From Ricinus communis (taxonomy: Eukaryota; Streptophyta; Magnoliopsida; Malpighiales; Euphorbiaceae): a DNA stretch of 64,000 nt. Position 1 is the stretch's first letter. The number at the start of each line of letters is the position of its first letter. Position numbers and translations under genes: made by a program. Of this stretch, positions 10,916 to 23,216 are shown piece after piece. The notes beneath the pieces are model-generated. The model had not been told where the DNA came from and ran no database searches. It was given only the letters and a program-made list of their open reading frames with translations. Location of the stretch: the NCBI RefSeq assembly GCF_019578655.1, contig NC_063257.1, positions 24,817,939 to 24,881,938 on the forward strand. The letters run 5' to 3'.

Positions 10916-11200
10916 TATTATGCTGGGATTAATAAAAAACAACATGATTTTTTCCTTACGTGCGTGGGTTTACGTCTCGTCCTACTTGATCATCAAGTAA
11001 GGGCCCAACGCCACCGGTCAAGCTTGTAAATTGTGTTCCCATAATTCCTTACACCAAACCTTGCGCCACGAGAAGTCCTCGTGCCTAGAGGAACAAGGAA
11101 GGATGGAAATCCCCAATGGTGCAAATCCTTATGTTGTTCCCTCTTTCCTCTAAAAGATGCCTCTGTGATCATTCAGATAAGGATATCAATACACAATCAA
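10916..11200. repeat. 276-bp direct repeat, copy 3
   Basis: TATTATGCTGGGATTAATAAA, then the same internal marks as copies 1 and 2 (GCCACCGGTCAAGCTTG, CCTAGAGGAACAAGGAAGG). Begins exactly 1000 bp after copy 2. Confidence 0.78.
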
Positions 11201-11633
11201 TTAATTTTCTTTCTTCGCATTCGGATAAGCATTGAATCGGTGCCTATGATTACCGCTTCCATGCGCTTTCACTCACACTCATGTTTATGCTCCCCAAATA
11301 AAACCAAACCATCATACTAGATATAGACTAGAAAGAGTGACATAAAAGAAACAAACAAAATGAGAATAGAGGTAGGATTTCATATCCAATAAGGAAAGAG
11401 ATCACAAGTTCTTTGTTCTCTTCCATACGGCTAAGCATAAGGATCAAGACAAATTGATTTAAATACAAGAGAAAGAAAGGATGTGAGGGATAAGTCTATG
11501 CTCGAATCCTTCCTTTTTATGCTCACCTAGACTTATTGCTCACATCCTTCCTTTCTTTTGTATTCTTTATCTATCATTATGTTTAAATCAACTTGATCTG
11601 ATCCTTATGCTTAGCCATGGAAAAGAATAAAGA
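11201..11633. repeat. Continuation of the same LTR-like repeat
   Basis: Parallels 10211-10450 (ATAAAACCAAACCATCATACTAGA and the following AAACAAAATGAGAAT). Nothing coding. The reverse complement of this part recurs near 32150-32330. Confidence 0.6.
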
Positions 11634-12150
11634 TGATATGGAACCTCCATGAATAAGCTTGAGAACCCCTTTTAAATTGTGGACCCCTAACATATTAACA
11701 TGAATACTCCAAGAACCAATTCAGTTCAACCCCTAACAAGGGTTAGAAACAGATTAGTTAGAAAAATGATCAAGAATTAGAACCTAAGGAAAACTAAGTC
11801 CCTTAAACCTCAACTCCAAGTACACCACAAGAATATATCAACTCCTTAATAAGTAAGATTTGCATTCAAACAAGAATACAAAGACAAAGCAAACAAGCTT
11901 TAAGGTAAACATACCAATTATCGTTCAACTTCAATTTATTTTACATCAAAATTCATATTAGCCTTATATACGCCTTAGAAAACCTAAATCTTAACATCTC
12001 ATCTAGGATAAAGATAACCTTCCTAACTAAAAGGAGATAACTTAAACAAAGTCCTAAATAGGTTAAATTACATGTGTGGCTGCCCATAAAAAGGCATAAA
12101 ACCCTAATTTACATAAGTCATATGGATGGAACTCACAACATAAGCTAAGT
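11634..12150 (-). repeat. Degenerate chromoviral LTR fragment
   Basis: The minus strand ends GGAGGTTCCATATCA, like the E1 LTR end. It also contains the reverse complement of the E1 LTR text TTTAGGTTCTAATTCTTGATC (here at about 11770-11790). It abuts a second copy starting at 12151. Confidence 0.65.
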
Positions 12151-12287
12151 TGATATGAAACCACTATGAATAAGCTTGAGAACATTTTTTAATTGCAAAC
12201 CCCCAACATATTAACATGAACACCCTAAGAACCAATTTGGTTCAACCTTTAAGAAAGGTTAGAAAACCGATTACTTAGAAAGATGAT
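12151..12287 (-). repeat. Target LTR, segment 1 (before element A)
   Basis: Second chromoviral LTR copy (TGATATGAAACC...). It is interrupted at 12287 by element A and resumes at 18202. The duplicated target ATGAT is at 12283-12287. Confidence 0.75.
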
Positions 12288-13575
12288 TGATGGGTGCTAC
12301 TCGTATTAGCTACAATCTAAGGCAGTGTACCTATCGATGCAGTCTAGCACTAATGGCGAGTATCAAGGTCGTATTCCTCGGGAAAGCGAAAGCCCAGAGT
12401 TACTTCTTTGTTCTTTGTTATATTAACCTAAAATGGATGATGAATAAATTCTAAACTAACTATTAACTACGAGCTAAGTTCTAAGGGAGATGCAGGAGTA
12501 ATTGATAAGTGAAATAATCAAGACAAGAAGACAAACCCAAAGGGAATCTAAACTAGTTGGCATCCGAACAAAAGATAAAGGATCAGTGAGTCTAATTATG
12601 CTACCCGTGGACGAATTCTTAGGGTCGGTTTCTCTCTCGAGATAACCGAATTCCTAAACCTAATAACCTAAAGTTGGAATCTCTTCCTAACGATTGATTC
12701 TTAAATTAGCATTAAGCTTTAATCCGCCTCTATTAAGCTTTGTTAATTCTTAATCCGGCTAGTTAATTATCCTTATCTTTAAGCGATTATTAACCAGTTC
12801 TTGTTATTCAAAGTTCCAATTGCCAAACGGATTTCTCAATCTCATAAAGCAATCTAAACAACACAATTCACAACGTCTCATGAATAATTCATTATTTTAT
12901 TAATACTGAAAACAAGAAGAATACAAAACCAACTCAAACAATCCAACAATATAATATCAAGCCAACATAGTAAAGAAATCCCAATGGATTAAATCAGTCT
13001 AGCTAAACATGTTCATGTACAATCTTGAGGCGAGAGAGTTGGGTGAGTAAGAACCCGGAATCGTAAGATTGAAGTGCTGCTGATGGTGGAGCAATTCAAG
13101 AGGCAGTTTGGGAGATTAATCAAAGTGTAGATCCAGATTTGTAGCTGTTCATCCAATTCGAGAGAAAAGGGTGTACATGTTTTATTTTCATTATTCTTTC
13201 ATTGTAATTGATTTCCTAGATTGTCCTATAAATGTTCCTGAAATGCAAAAGAACATAAAACACGGTGTTTAAGCAATTATAGATCAATACGTGCGGAAAC
13301 GGGCGAGAATTCATCAAGATCGGACAAGAGCCCGCGTTGCACACATTGAGCACGGCCGTGGTGAAACCCTACTTGGTGAGATCCACAGTTTCAGCACGGC
13401 ATGGACTCTGGCCGTCTTGCGGCTGCCACACCGTGTGAGTTAAATATATAAGAAAAATTCATTTTTCTTAGAGAAAAAGGGGGAAAAAGAGTGACATTGA
13501 GCCCTAAAAGCACAATAATTGCTAAGAACATACGCAATAATATGCAAGCAAATATGTGTAAAACTATGCTTATCA
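12288..13575 (-). repeat. Element A, 3' LTR (left copy), with inverted blocks
   Basis: Starts on the plus strand TGATGGGTGCTACTCG and ends GCTTATCA. It matches the right LTR, except that blocks 13021-13223 and 13264-13505 match the reverse complement of right-LTR blocks 17592-17795 and 17815-18065. The TATA-like promoter text in the second block therefore points the other way. Confidence 0.8.
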
Positions 13576-13590
13576 AATTACCCCACACTT
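13576..13590 (-). other. Polypurine tract of element A
   Basis: On the minus strand AAGTGTGGGGTAATT ends at the LTR. It is preceded by TTGCTTGAGGACAAGCAA, a hallmark beside Athila-type 3' LTRs. Confidence 0.75.
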
Positions 13591-14188
13591 AAGCTATTGC
13601 TTGTCCTCAAGCAATTAACAACTCAACCCATAAAACTACAGTTAGCAATTCCTTTCAGTTTATGCCCCTAGTCCATAACAGAGAGTATTCAACGCATCTC
13701 AAAGGTTACTCAATCATAAATCAAATTACAAATCATTAACAAAGAATGGAAATAATATTAATGCATGAGTAACTTAAATGATAACTCAACACAAACATCA
13801 TGAACCAATGCCTCACAGGGATCACTCAAGTCGCTCAAAGTGTATATTAGGTGAATAACAAATCCCTTAAAGCAAATGCACAAGACCCGCTCACCATAAG
13901 CATGCTCATAAATCATATCTTCGCTACTGTGAATAAGTAAATACCAGAATCAAAGGGTCTTTACCAAGGTTGTAATGGGGCTAGGGCAAAGGTACGGAGA
14001 TTTGGATAGAAGTATGGAAATACTGGAATTCGTGCGATAAACAATAGTATATGCTCAAAGGATTAAATGCCTAAGATCACAAAAAGAATCATTCACTAAA
14101 ATCCCTACTTCATAGAATAACGCTCGCAAATGCTCTAAATCCAATAAAAAGATAAATAATTAAAGAGATTTATTTATTATATATATTT

Positions 14189-14219
<31 letters not shown>

Positions 14220-15460
14220 CTCTCTCTTTTTTTTTTTTTTTTTTTTAAAGAAATGAACTAGCAGCTTATTAGCGACCGCCGCATACAACTCGAATAAACA
14301 TAAAGAATATCAAATACAAATTGGATCAAAGGGAGCATTTAGAATATAAAAAAGATTTAGTGAATTTACCAACATAGCAACTAGCATTTTAATTCCACAT
14401 AAAGTTGAACATATCACATAAAGAAATTCCAGCATAAGGGTAAAGGAAAGATAAATGTAAAGAATGGTATATTTGAAGTGTATAGGTGTAGATTATAAAG
14501 AAAAGGTTAAGGCTCAAAAACTGGCTAACTAATGGAAACATAAGGTGATAGGCTTTTGGTCAAATGTGGGGAATCCTAAATCGCCCAAATCATCTCATGG
14601 TATTCACAATATTCATGTAACTTCAACAAGAATTACAAAGCAAGTTCTAGAAGCAAAGTTAAGTACAATGCACACTCAAACAAGAAATATAAAGAGCATA
14701 AGTATAATGAATGCTCAACTGGCTCAAAATCTCACTTTCAGGTGTGGTATTAGGTGCAGTTGGTTCGCAACATCATTAATTCAATCATTACTTAAGAAAC
14801 ACATGCATATGATATTATCAACGTTCTAAGTTAAAATTCGAGAATTCGAAAAAATAATTAAATAACACCGGTTTAACCCGGCAGGGTTGATGTGTAAAAC
14901 ACCATAAATTATTTTCTAAGGACAATGAACAGCAAAGAAAAGTAACTACAATTCTATAAATCAAGTCATCAATCAGCTCAAAAATAGCATATTCAAGTGC
15001 ATAAAAACACAGTGTCCTAACATCCCCTAAAAATACACAACACCTAGCCATAGCAATTTCAGATATATTAAAAATCCATATGAGAGATTAAGGTTTATCC
15101 ATAAGCACCCCACACTTGAAGAACACACTGTCCTCAATGTAAAATGTTATGGATACCCCGCATGGAATGCTCAACTAAGAGAACAAAGACAATACAATCC
15201 AAGTGCATGACATGTATGAAAAATAAAGTAAATAAATGCAGAAAAATAAAAGTATCTAGGGGACTGCCCTGATCATCCATCGAGGTTAATGTTGTGGAAA
15301 TTCAGTGCCTCCTCGGTAGAATCTGAAAATAAAAAAATAAAAAAATAAAATTAAAACTGAAAATATGAAAACTAAAACTAATAAAATGTTTCAAAACAAA
15401 AGGTTAAAATATTAAAGATTAAAGATAAAGTTTGGGGTGCCTCCCAAAAGCGCTTCTTTT
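13591..15460 (-). other. Element A, non-coding 3' interior
   Basis: About 1.9 kb without a credible gene. Contains a (CTT)n and T-rich run at 14190-14246 (purine in the element sense), equivalent to the purine run at 44540-44571 in the plus-strand Athila. A second GTGTGGGGTG motif with GAGGACAGTGTG lies near 15105-15135. At 15428-15450 the minus strand reads GCGCTTTTGGGAGGCACCCC, text that in the plus-strand Athila directly follows integrase. Confidence 0.65.
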
Positions 15461-16600
15461 TTATGTGATGAGTCTTCTTAAATTTGGACTCATGGTGAAA
15501 GGCAAATGGGCGTGATCGACGACCATCCATCCTTCTTCCAAGCAAATATCTTCAAGTATCCGGCTTAGAGGGATAATCGTCAATTTCCTCTTCCGACTAT
15601 CAAACAAGCTCGCCAATATGATGGGCAAGACTCGCTCCTCGTATAATTGGATATAGTCATGATGCTCTAGGGGCTCTGCCAATTTGAAAGTCGGAGTTTC
15701 AATAATTGGAAGGATCGATGGTTGGGCAATCTCTTCGGGAGTGTCGATGGTTTTCTTCGGTCCCCGGCTTGGTTCACTTCCTAGGAGAAACTCGAGCTCC
15801 TCCAAGACTTCTTCATTGGACAACTCGTGCTCATCTTCCATCATCGAGGGGACTTGTGGAAAATCTACCAACAATTCCTCTAGCGTAACTCGGCATCATC
15901 AATTTGTACATTCCTGTTGATAGTCTTTCGGAGGGATCATGTTTGCCTCTTCCTTTCCCCGGTTCTATCTCCATGTTCAAAGAATCGTCCTGCATAAGCA
16001 TCATCGTCAAACATAATAGATAAACCAGAAAAATTCTCACCCTGAGCATAAAGTGATGGCGCTCAAATGCTCCCTCGGATTCGATGGCGTTTGATGGAGT
16101 TTCCAATTGCTCTGCCGCTAGTAATTGAAAGATCAAGCCTACTTGATGCTCTATGTTCTTAATCGAGGCTTGTTGATCTTCAAGTATCCTCTCTGTTTGT
16201 TGGAATCTGTCATCACGACTTGTGATGAACCTCATCATCGGCTCCTCCGACACTAACTCTTCATCTTGAGTTGAAGGTGCAACATTAGGTCATTTCTTGA
16301 TGTAGTTGCTTTGAATTCCTAGTGGTTCTTGGCCATCTAAGCTCCATCCAAAGGGTGAATGAGTGCTCCACTCTTGATTGTAGGCGCTTCCATACAGTCA
16401 TTTGGCCAACTTCCGTATAATTTACATTCACGGTTATAAGAACAATGAGCAACATCACTATACAATGGACAATCATTACACACATGTAAACCTGATAAAA
16501 TTCACAAAAGACTTGAGATGAAAGGATAGGAGAAGAGAGTTGATCGGTAGCCTTGCAAAACGATTCCACTCGAGCATCTAAAGATGCACGGGCATCCCAA
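15461..16600 (-). pseudogene. Element A, gag C-terminal fragment joined to RT start
   Basis: On the minus strand the order is DQLSSPILSSQVFCEF (zinc-knuckle area, now frame-shifted), the Athila Gag motif RFQQTERILEDQQASIKNIEHQVG, an acidic region (PSMMEDEHELSNEEVLEELE), and EPLEHHDYIQLYEERVLPII with LEEGWMVVDH, which resembles the start of Athila RT. It ends at 15461. The frame changes near 15870-15900. This leaves a 137-residue open frame (15461-15874) that elements B and C also keep in recognisable form. Gag N-terminus and everything from mid-RT to integrase are absent. Confidence 0.72.
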
Positions 16601-16839
16601 TTTTAGCACTCTCTTGGTTCCTGATCCCATTTTCCAATGTATCATACAAAGAGTTTAAATTTAGCATTGAACCTACTTATCATTCACTATATGAATCATA
16701 AACTTAAACTAAATAAATATGTACAAAAATAAAATAATTAAACAAATAAAAATAAAAATCATAAAATAATAAGAAAGAAGAAAAAAAAATGGCTAAATTA
16801 ACAAATAGCAAATTTCACTCTAGTTTTCAAACATTCCCC

Positions 16840-16852
16840 GGCAACGGCGCCA
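16840..16852 (-). other. Primer binding site of element A, tRNA-Asp
   Basis: Minus strand TGGCGCCGTTGCC, complementary to the 3' end of plant tRNA-Asp (GGCAACGGCGCCA), a few bases inside the right LTR. This is the primer used by Athila-type elements. Confidence 0.88.
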
Positions 16853-16857
16853 AAACT

Positions 16858-18196
16858 TGATGGGTGCTACTCGTGTTAGCTACAATCTGGCGTTGTACCC
16901 ATCGATGCAGTCCAGCACCAATGGCAGTATCAAGGTCGTATTCCTTGGGAAAGCGAAAGCCCGAGTTACTTCTTTGTTCTTTGTTATATTAACCTAAAAT
17001 GGATGATGAATAAATTCTAAACTAACTATTAACTACGAGCTAAGTTCTAAGGGAGATGCAGGAGTAATTGATAAGTGAAATAATCAAGACAAGAAGACAA
17101 ACCCAAAGGGAATCTAAACTAGTTGGCATCCGAACAAAAGATAAAGGATCAGTGAGTCTAATTATGCTACCCGTGATTTATTTTAATCAATTCGGCTTTC
17201 TCTCTCGAGATAACCGAATTCCTAAACCTAATAACCTAAAGTTGGAATCTCTTCCTAACGATTGATTCTTAAATTAGCATTAAGCTTTAATCCGCCTCTA
17301 TTAAGCTTTGTTAATTCTTAATCCGGCTAGTTAATTATCCTTATCTCTAAGCGATTATTAACCGCTTCTGTTATTCAAAGTCCAATTGCCAAACGGATTT
17401 CTCAATCTAATAAAGCAATCTAAACATCACAATTCACAACATCTCATGAATAATGCATTATTTTATTAATACCGAAAACAAGAAGAATACAAAACCAACT
17501 CAAACAATCCAACAATATAATATCAAGCCAACATAAGAAAGAAATCCCAAATGGATTAAATCAGTCTAGCTAAACATGTTCATGTTTAAAACAATCTAGG
17601 AAATCAATTACAATGAAAGAATAATGAAAATAAAACATGTACACCCTTTTCTCTGAATTGGATGAGCAGACTCCAAATCCGGATCTACACTTTGATTAAT
17701 CTCCCAAACGCCTCTTGAATTGCTCCACTACTGTTTTGCACTCGGAATCTTACGATTCAGGTTCTACTCTTGCAACTCTCTCTGCACTCGATTGTGCGAA
17801 ACTGAACTAGCCACTAGGGCTCGATGTCACTCTTTTCCCCTTTTTCTCTAAGAAAATGAATTTTTCTTATATATTTAACTCGACCGCGAGTAGTGGTTAA
17901 GGCCGTCTTTGGCTCACAACCCAGCGAGTCCATGCCATCTTGGCGTGGATCTCAAGTAGGGGTTTCACCACGGCCGTGCTCAATGTGTGTAGCGGGCTCT
18001 TGTCCGATCTTAATGAATTCTACTTCGTTCGCCGCATTGATGATCTATAATTGCTTAAACACCGATGATGGTCCTATAAATGTTCCTGAAATGCAAAAGA
18101 ACATAAAACACGAGTGATCTGGGAATAAAAGCACAATAATTGCTAAGAACATACGCAATAATATGCAAGCAAATATGTGTAAAACTATGCTCATCA
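16858..18196 (-). repeat. Element A, 5' LTR (right copy)
   Basis: Plus strand TGATGGGTGCTACTCG...GCTCATCA, 1339 bp. On the minus strand a TATA-like TTAAATATATAAG lies near 17865-17880, downstream of GC-rich text with CACGGCCGTG (17969-17978). This layout matches U3 then the promoter. Compared with elements B and C, this copy keeps the ancestral block order. Confidence 0.82.
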
Positions 18197-18843
18197 ATGA
18201 TCAAGAATTAGAACTTAAGGAAAACTAAGTCCCTTAGACCCCAATTCTAAGTACGCAACAAGGATAGATAAACTCCTTCATAAGTAAGATTTGCATTCAA
18301 ACAAGAAAACAAAGACAAAGCAAACAAGCTTTAAGGTAAAGATACCAATTATCATTCAAATTCAACTTCAACTTCCTATTTCAAAACTCGTACTAGCCTA
18401 TAAAGCCTTAGAAAACCCTAGATCTTAACTAATAAGGATTTACATCTCCTCTAGTATAAGGATAACCATCCTAAGAAAAAGTGGTAAGTAAAACAAAGTC
18501 CTATTTAGGTTAAAATACATGTGTGGTCTCCGATAATAAACCATAAAACCTTAATTTACATAAGTCATGTAGATGGCTAGCACTCTATATTATATTAGGA
18601 TTCCTTGAGCTAGTAGGATTTGCATAATCAAGACTCCTTATTGGAGTAGGATTTGTTGTGCTAGTTTGGTTTGTACCACAAGTTAGGCCCAAAGTCTTCA
18701 TATGCTCCAATTCAGCTTTTTTGCTCTTTTTATGGCGCATTAGACTCATTCAAGCCCAATGAACTGAATTAGATTAATGAGCCTTGAACTTAAATCCAAT
18801 TCTTCAATCCTTGATGTGTCCTTAGCCCAAATTGTTGAATAAG
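18197..18843 (-). repeat. Target LTR, segment 2 (between A and B)
   Basis: Resumes the chromoviral LTR at TCAAGAATTAGAACTTAAGG. Includes a short region of ~20-bp degenerate repeats (TAGGATT.., GGAGTAGGATT) at 18590-18670. Starts with ATGAT and ends with ATAAG, the target duplications of A and B. The 18350-18838 text recurs at about 34130-34490. Confidence 0.75.
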
Positions 18844-20260
18844 TGATGGGTGCTACTTGTGTTAGCTACAATCTAAGGCAGTGTACCTATCGATGCAGCC
18901 TAGCACTAATGGCGAGTATCAAGGTCGTATTCCTCGGGAAAGTGAAAGCCCAGAGTTACTCCTTTGTTCTTTGTTATATCAACCTAAAATTAGCGATAAA
19001 TAATTTCTAAACTAACTAATAGCTACAAGCTAAGTTCTAAGGAAGATGCAAGAGTAATTGATAAATGAAATAATCAAGACAAGAAGACAAACCCAAAGGG
19101 AATCTAAACTAATTGGCAATCAAACAAAAGATAAAGGATCGGTGAGTCTAATTATGCTACCCGTGGATGAATTCTTAACCGAATTCGGTTTCTCTCTCGA
19201 GATAACCGAATTCCTAAACCTAATAACCTAAAGTTGGATCTCTTCCTAACAATTGATTCTTAAATTAGCATTAAGCTTTAATCCGCCACTATTCAGCTTT
19301 GTTAATTCTTAATCCGGCTAGTTAATTATCCTTATCTCTAAGCGATTATTAACCAGTTCTTGCCATTCAAAATTCCAATTGCCAAATGGACTTCTCAATC
19401 ACACAAAGCAATCTAAACACACAATTCACAACGTCTCATGAATAATGCATTATCTTATTAATACTGAAAACAAGAAGAATACAAAATTAACCCAAGCAAT
19501 CCAACAATATAATATCAAGCCAACATAGTGAAGAAATCCCAATGGATTTAATCAATCTAGCTAATCATGTTCATTCTCAAAATATACAAGAATTCAATTA
19601 CAACAATAAGCAAAGGTAGAGAAAACCCGATTACACCCTTGGATGAGAGTAAACAGCCCCAAATCCTTTTGCTCCAATTGAATCGATTCTTGTTCCTTTT
19701 GCTCAATTTGAAAATCAATCAACGAACCTCGCCCAATCTTCGATCCTTCAAAGGAATCCGATTGAAACCTTGATCCAAGTCTCCTTTTCTCTTGATTTCA
19801 GCTCTGAAAACCCTTAGAGAGAGAAATATTAGGGTTTTGGACATTCTAACCCTAGCCTCCTTCTCCTTTTCCTCTCGTCGTTCTTTTAATTAATACCCCC
19901 CGTCGACTCCAACAAGGCTGTGTCCCTAGCTGTGTTGGGGACACGGGCTGGTGTTCCTGGCCGTGTTACTTTCTGTGGTTGTACTCCCTAAAAGCTTCTT
20001 TTTCTTTCATGTTTGACGCATCCAGCACGGCCGTGTTGGTGGCCGTGTTAGTGTTGAATCCAACACGGCCGTTTTAACCTTCCACATGAGCATACGTCCA
20101 ATTATGCTCCAATTCTTTCCTTTATCATCCTTTGACCTCTTTTGGACCTAATGCATACAAACATACGTATAGGGTGAGTGTTGAGACCAATTCACATCCA
20201 AATGTCCATAAAATCAATCTTAAAAAAACCCATTTAGATGTGTGTATTTTACGCATATCA
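18844..20260 (-). repeat. Element B, 3' LTR (left copy)
   Basis: 1417 bp, TGATGGGTGCTACTTG to ACGCATATCA. Contains imperfect copies of the palindrome AACACGGCCGTGTT around 19910-20075. Confidence 0.82.
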
Positions 20261-20275
20261 AATATCCCCACACTT
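20261..20275 (-). other. Polypurine tract of element B
   Basis: Minus strand AAGTGTGGGGATATT beside the LTR, preceded by TTGCTTGAGGACAAGCAATG. Confidence 0.72.
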
Positions 20276-21889
20276 AGCTCATTGCTTGTCCTCAAGCAAT
20301 CAAAAGTAAAATAAGAAAAACAAACCACTAAGGAACAATACTTAAACCGTGGACAAGCTGAAGCGCTCACACGCATATCCTTAACAAGCGTAAGTCAAAC
20401 AAAAAGAAAAGAAGCAATCAATTCAAGTATCACAACCAAGATGCCAATAATTCACACAATACTGTCTCACCGAAATTATTCAGAACCAACTCCTCACCAG
20501 ATTCACTCTAAATCACTCAAAGTGTTTAAAGGGTAGTGTTTAATCGCTCAATGCATCAACTACTGCCTTATTTTCTATCTGCTTGCTCTTAAATCCTACT
20601 CCTACCACTTATGGAGAGTCAACAACCATGTCAAAAGGTCTTTATAAGGGTTGTAATGGGGATTAGGTAAGGGTAGGTAAATTTGGTCAGGGTTGAACCT
20701 ATAGTGTTCTGCAATGAAATACATGACCTGCAAACAAGTCACAATAATCACAAGCGGTAAATAATGGATAGTAGTCCAAGGTGGTAAATAGGAATCAAGT
20801 CAAAATGTTTAGCTCACTTACTTTCTTTCTTTTCATTACCTTTCCCTCTTATTCTTCTTTTTATATATTTTTCTTCTTTCATTTTTTTTTCTTTTTTTTT
20901 ATAAGGGAAGAACATTCACATAATAGAGTGAATTTCTTTTTGGATTGAAATAAGCTGCTACAAGATTCCAAAGCTATTACCAAGATAAAAATTTCCAATA
21001 AAAATAACTCATGTGCAAAATCATAACCCAAAGCAGAATAAAACTAAATGGTAATGGAATATGATAGAAAATGGTGAAAGATGGGGTTATCTACAGAATC
21101 AATAAATGAATGAAGGCTATTTGGCTAGAATGAAAACCTAAGGGCCTCTATCATACCAAAGTGTTAAACTCTCCTTGTGGCCCTCATAAGCATTACCGAG
21201 CAAGTTCTAAAAGTAAAGACAGTAATTGGCACTCTCAACAAGAAATAAATACAAGTATAAAAAGTGTATGCTAACAAATTAGGCTCAGTTTCTCACAGGT
21301 GTGCTTTTGAGTAGGTTCCAAACAAAAATCATCAAAACAGAATTAAATAAACCAAGCAACTTAGTGCAAAACTCAAACTAATTGTCTTACATTCTTCCGC
21401 AAAACTCAACACTATCGGTTTTACCCGATCACATGGACATAAACAGGATTTCAAAAGCAAGTCAACAATAAGAGCATCGAAACAAAGTGAAAAATTTTCA
21501 AAATTTTACAAAAAATTGCACAAAGAATAAACAAATATCTAAGATGGGATAAATATCACCCACCCCACACTTGAAGGACACATTGTCCTCAGTGTACAAA
21601 ATATAAGAAATGCAAAAGGGAAAATAACTAATCATACATTTGTGGCTCCGGAGTGAAAAGAGGTGCATCATTAGGGATATCAGGGCGCTGGCTAGTCTGT
21701 GGTAGAGGAGTGGTTGCAAATAATAAAATAAGGAATTAAAATTGAAACTCAAACAAAAATTAAATAAAATATAAAAACTAAAACTAATAAAATGTTTCAA
21801 AATGAAAGGGTAAGAAAAATAATTAAAAATGATAAAGAAATAAAATAAAAATTGGGGTGCCTTGCGCTTCTTTTTGATGTGATGAGTCT
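20276..21889 (-). other. Element B, non-coding 3' interior
   Basis: Nothing coding seen. Collinear with the same region of C (26116-27480) and more distantly A: a pyrimidine run near 20820-20900 and CCCCACACTTGAAGGACACATTGTCCTC at about 21562-21590. Confidence 0.62.
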
Positions 21890-22990
21890 TCTTAGCTAGA
21901 CTCATGGTGAAAAGTAAACGGTGGGGATTGACGACCATCCATCCTTCTTCCAAGAAAATGGCATCAAGTATCCAGCAAAGGGATAATCGATTCCTCTTCT
22001 CCTCTTCCATTGTGTGATGCAAGACTCGCAGTATAATTGCGTAGTCATGGGGCTCACTCCAATTTGAAAGCTGAAGTTTCACCAATTGGAAGGATTGACG
22101 GTTGGGCAATTTCTTCAGGAACGTCAATGGTTTCCTCTAGTCCTTGTCTTGGTTCACTTGCTAGAAGATTCTCGAGCTCCTCCAAGACTTCTTCATTGGA
22201 TAACTTGTGGTCATCTTCCATCATCGAAGGGACTTGTGGAAAATCCACCAAAAATTCCTCTAAGCGCAACTCGGCATTATCAGTATGTATTCTGTTGATA
22301 GTCTTTCGGAGGGATCATAATTGCCTCTTCCTTTTCTGGTTCCATCTCCATGTTCAAAGAGTCGTCCTACACAAAAGCATCATCGTCAAACATAGTAGAT
22401 AAACCAGAAAAATTCTCACCTGAGCATAAGTAGCGGCACTCAAGTGTTCCTCGGATTCGATGGCGTTTGATGGAGTTCCCAATTCCTCTTGACTAGTAAC
22501 TTGAAGATTAAGCCTACTTGATGCTCTATGTTGTTGTTAATCGAGGCTTGTTGATATTCAAGTATCCTCTCCCGTTTGTTGGAATCTATCATCAAGACTT
22601 GTAATGAACCTCATCATCGGCTCTCCCGACACTAACTCTTCATCTTGAGTTGAAAGTGCAAGATTAAATTCTTGATGTGGTTCTTCTGATTCAGTGGTTC
22701 TAGCCCATCTAAGCTCCACCCATAGGGTGAATGAGTGCTCCACTCTTGATTTTAGGTGCTTCCATACGAGTCATTTGGCCAATTGCCCGTATAATTCACC
22801 TGTTCACAGTTATAAGAATAAGGAGTAAAATCACTGCACAATGGACAATCATTACTCAAATGTAAACCACAACAAAATTCATAAAAAACTTAAGATGAAA
22901 GGATAGGAGTGGAGAGTTGATCGGTAGCCTTGCAAAACGATTCCACTCGAGCTTCTAAAGATGCACGGGTATCCCAATTTTTAGCAATCT
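21890..22990 (-). pseudogene. Element B, gag C-terminal fragment
   Basis: Same module as in A and C. The minus strand gives SGEPMMRFITSLDDRFQQT (22560-22640), the acidic part FPQVPSMMEDDHKLSNEEV (22180-22260), ASEPRQGLEETIDVPEEIA, then a broken RT start (21890-22050). Several short deletions relative to A and C scramble the frame, for example at 21970-22070. Confidence 0.7.
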
Positions 22991-23216
22991 CGTGGTTCCT
23001 AATCCCATTTTCCAATGCATCATACAAAGAGGTTGAGTTTAGCATTGAACCTCCTTATCATTCACTATCTGAATCATAAACTTAAACTAAATAAATATGT
23101 ACAATTTAAATAAAATAAATAAAAATCATAAAATAATAAGAAAGAAAAAAAAATTGGCTAAATCAACAAATAGCAAATTTCACTCTAGTTTCCAAACAAT
23201 TCCACAGGCCTGAAAA

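Larger units (their letters stand above)
12288..18196 (-). mobile_element. Athila-lineage non-autonomous element A
   Basis: 5909 bp with LTRs 12288-13575 and 16858-18196 and perfect 5-bp target duplications ATGAT (12283-12287 and 18197-18201). The tRNA-Asp primer site next to the right LTR and the polypurine tract next to the left LTR show it reads on the minus strand. The interior is only 3.3 kb: a gag C-terminal fragment fused to the beginning of RT, then non-coding sequence. Most of gag, protease, most of RT, RNase H and integrase are missing, so it would need proteins from a relative. Confidence 0.88.

Noticed and set aside
14190..14246. Pyrimidine run as an independent regulatory element
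   Set aside because: Matches the purine run kept in the non-coding 3' interior of related elements; a simple repeat with no further evidence.
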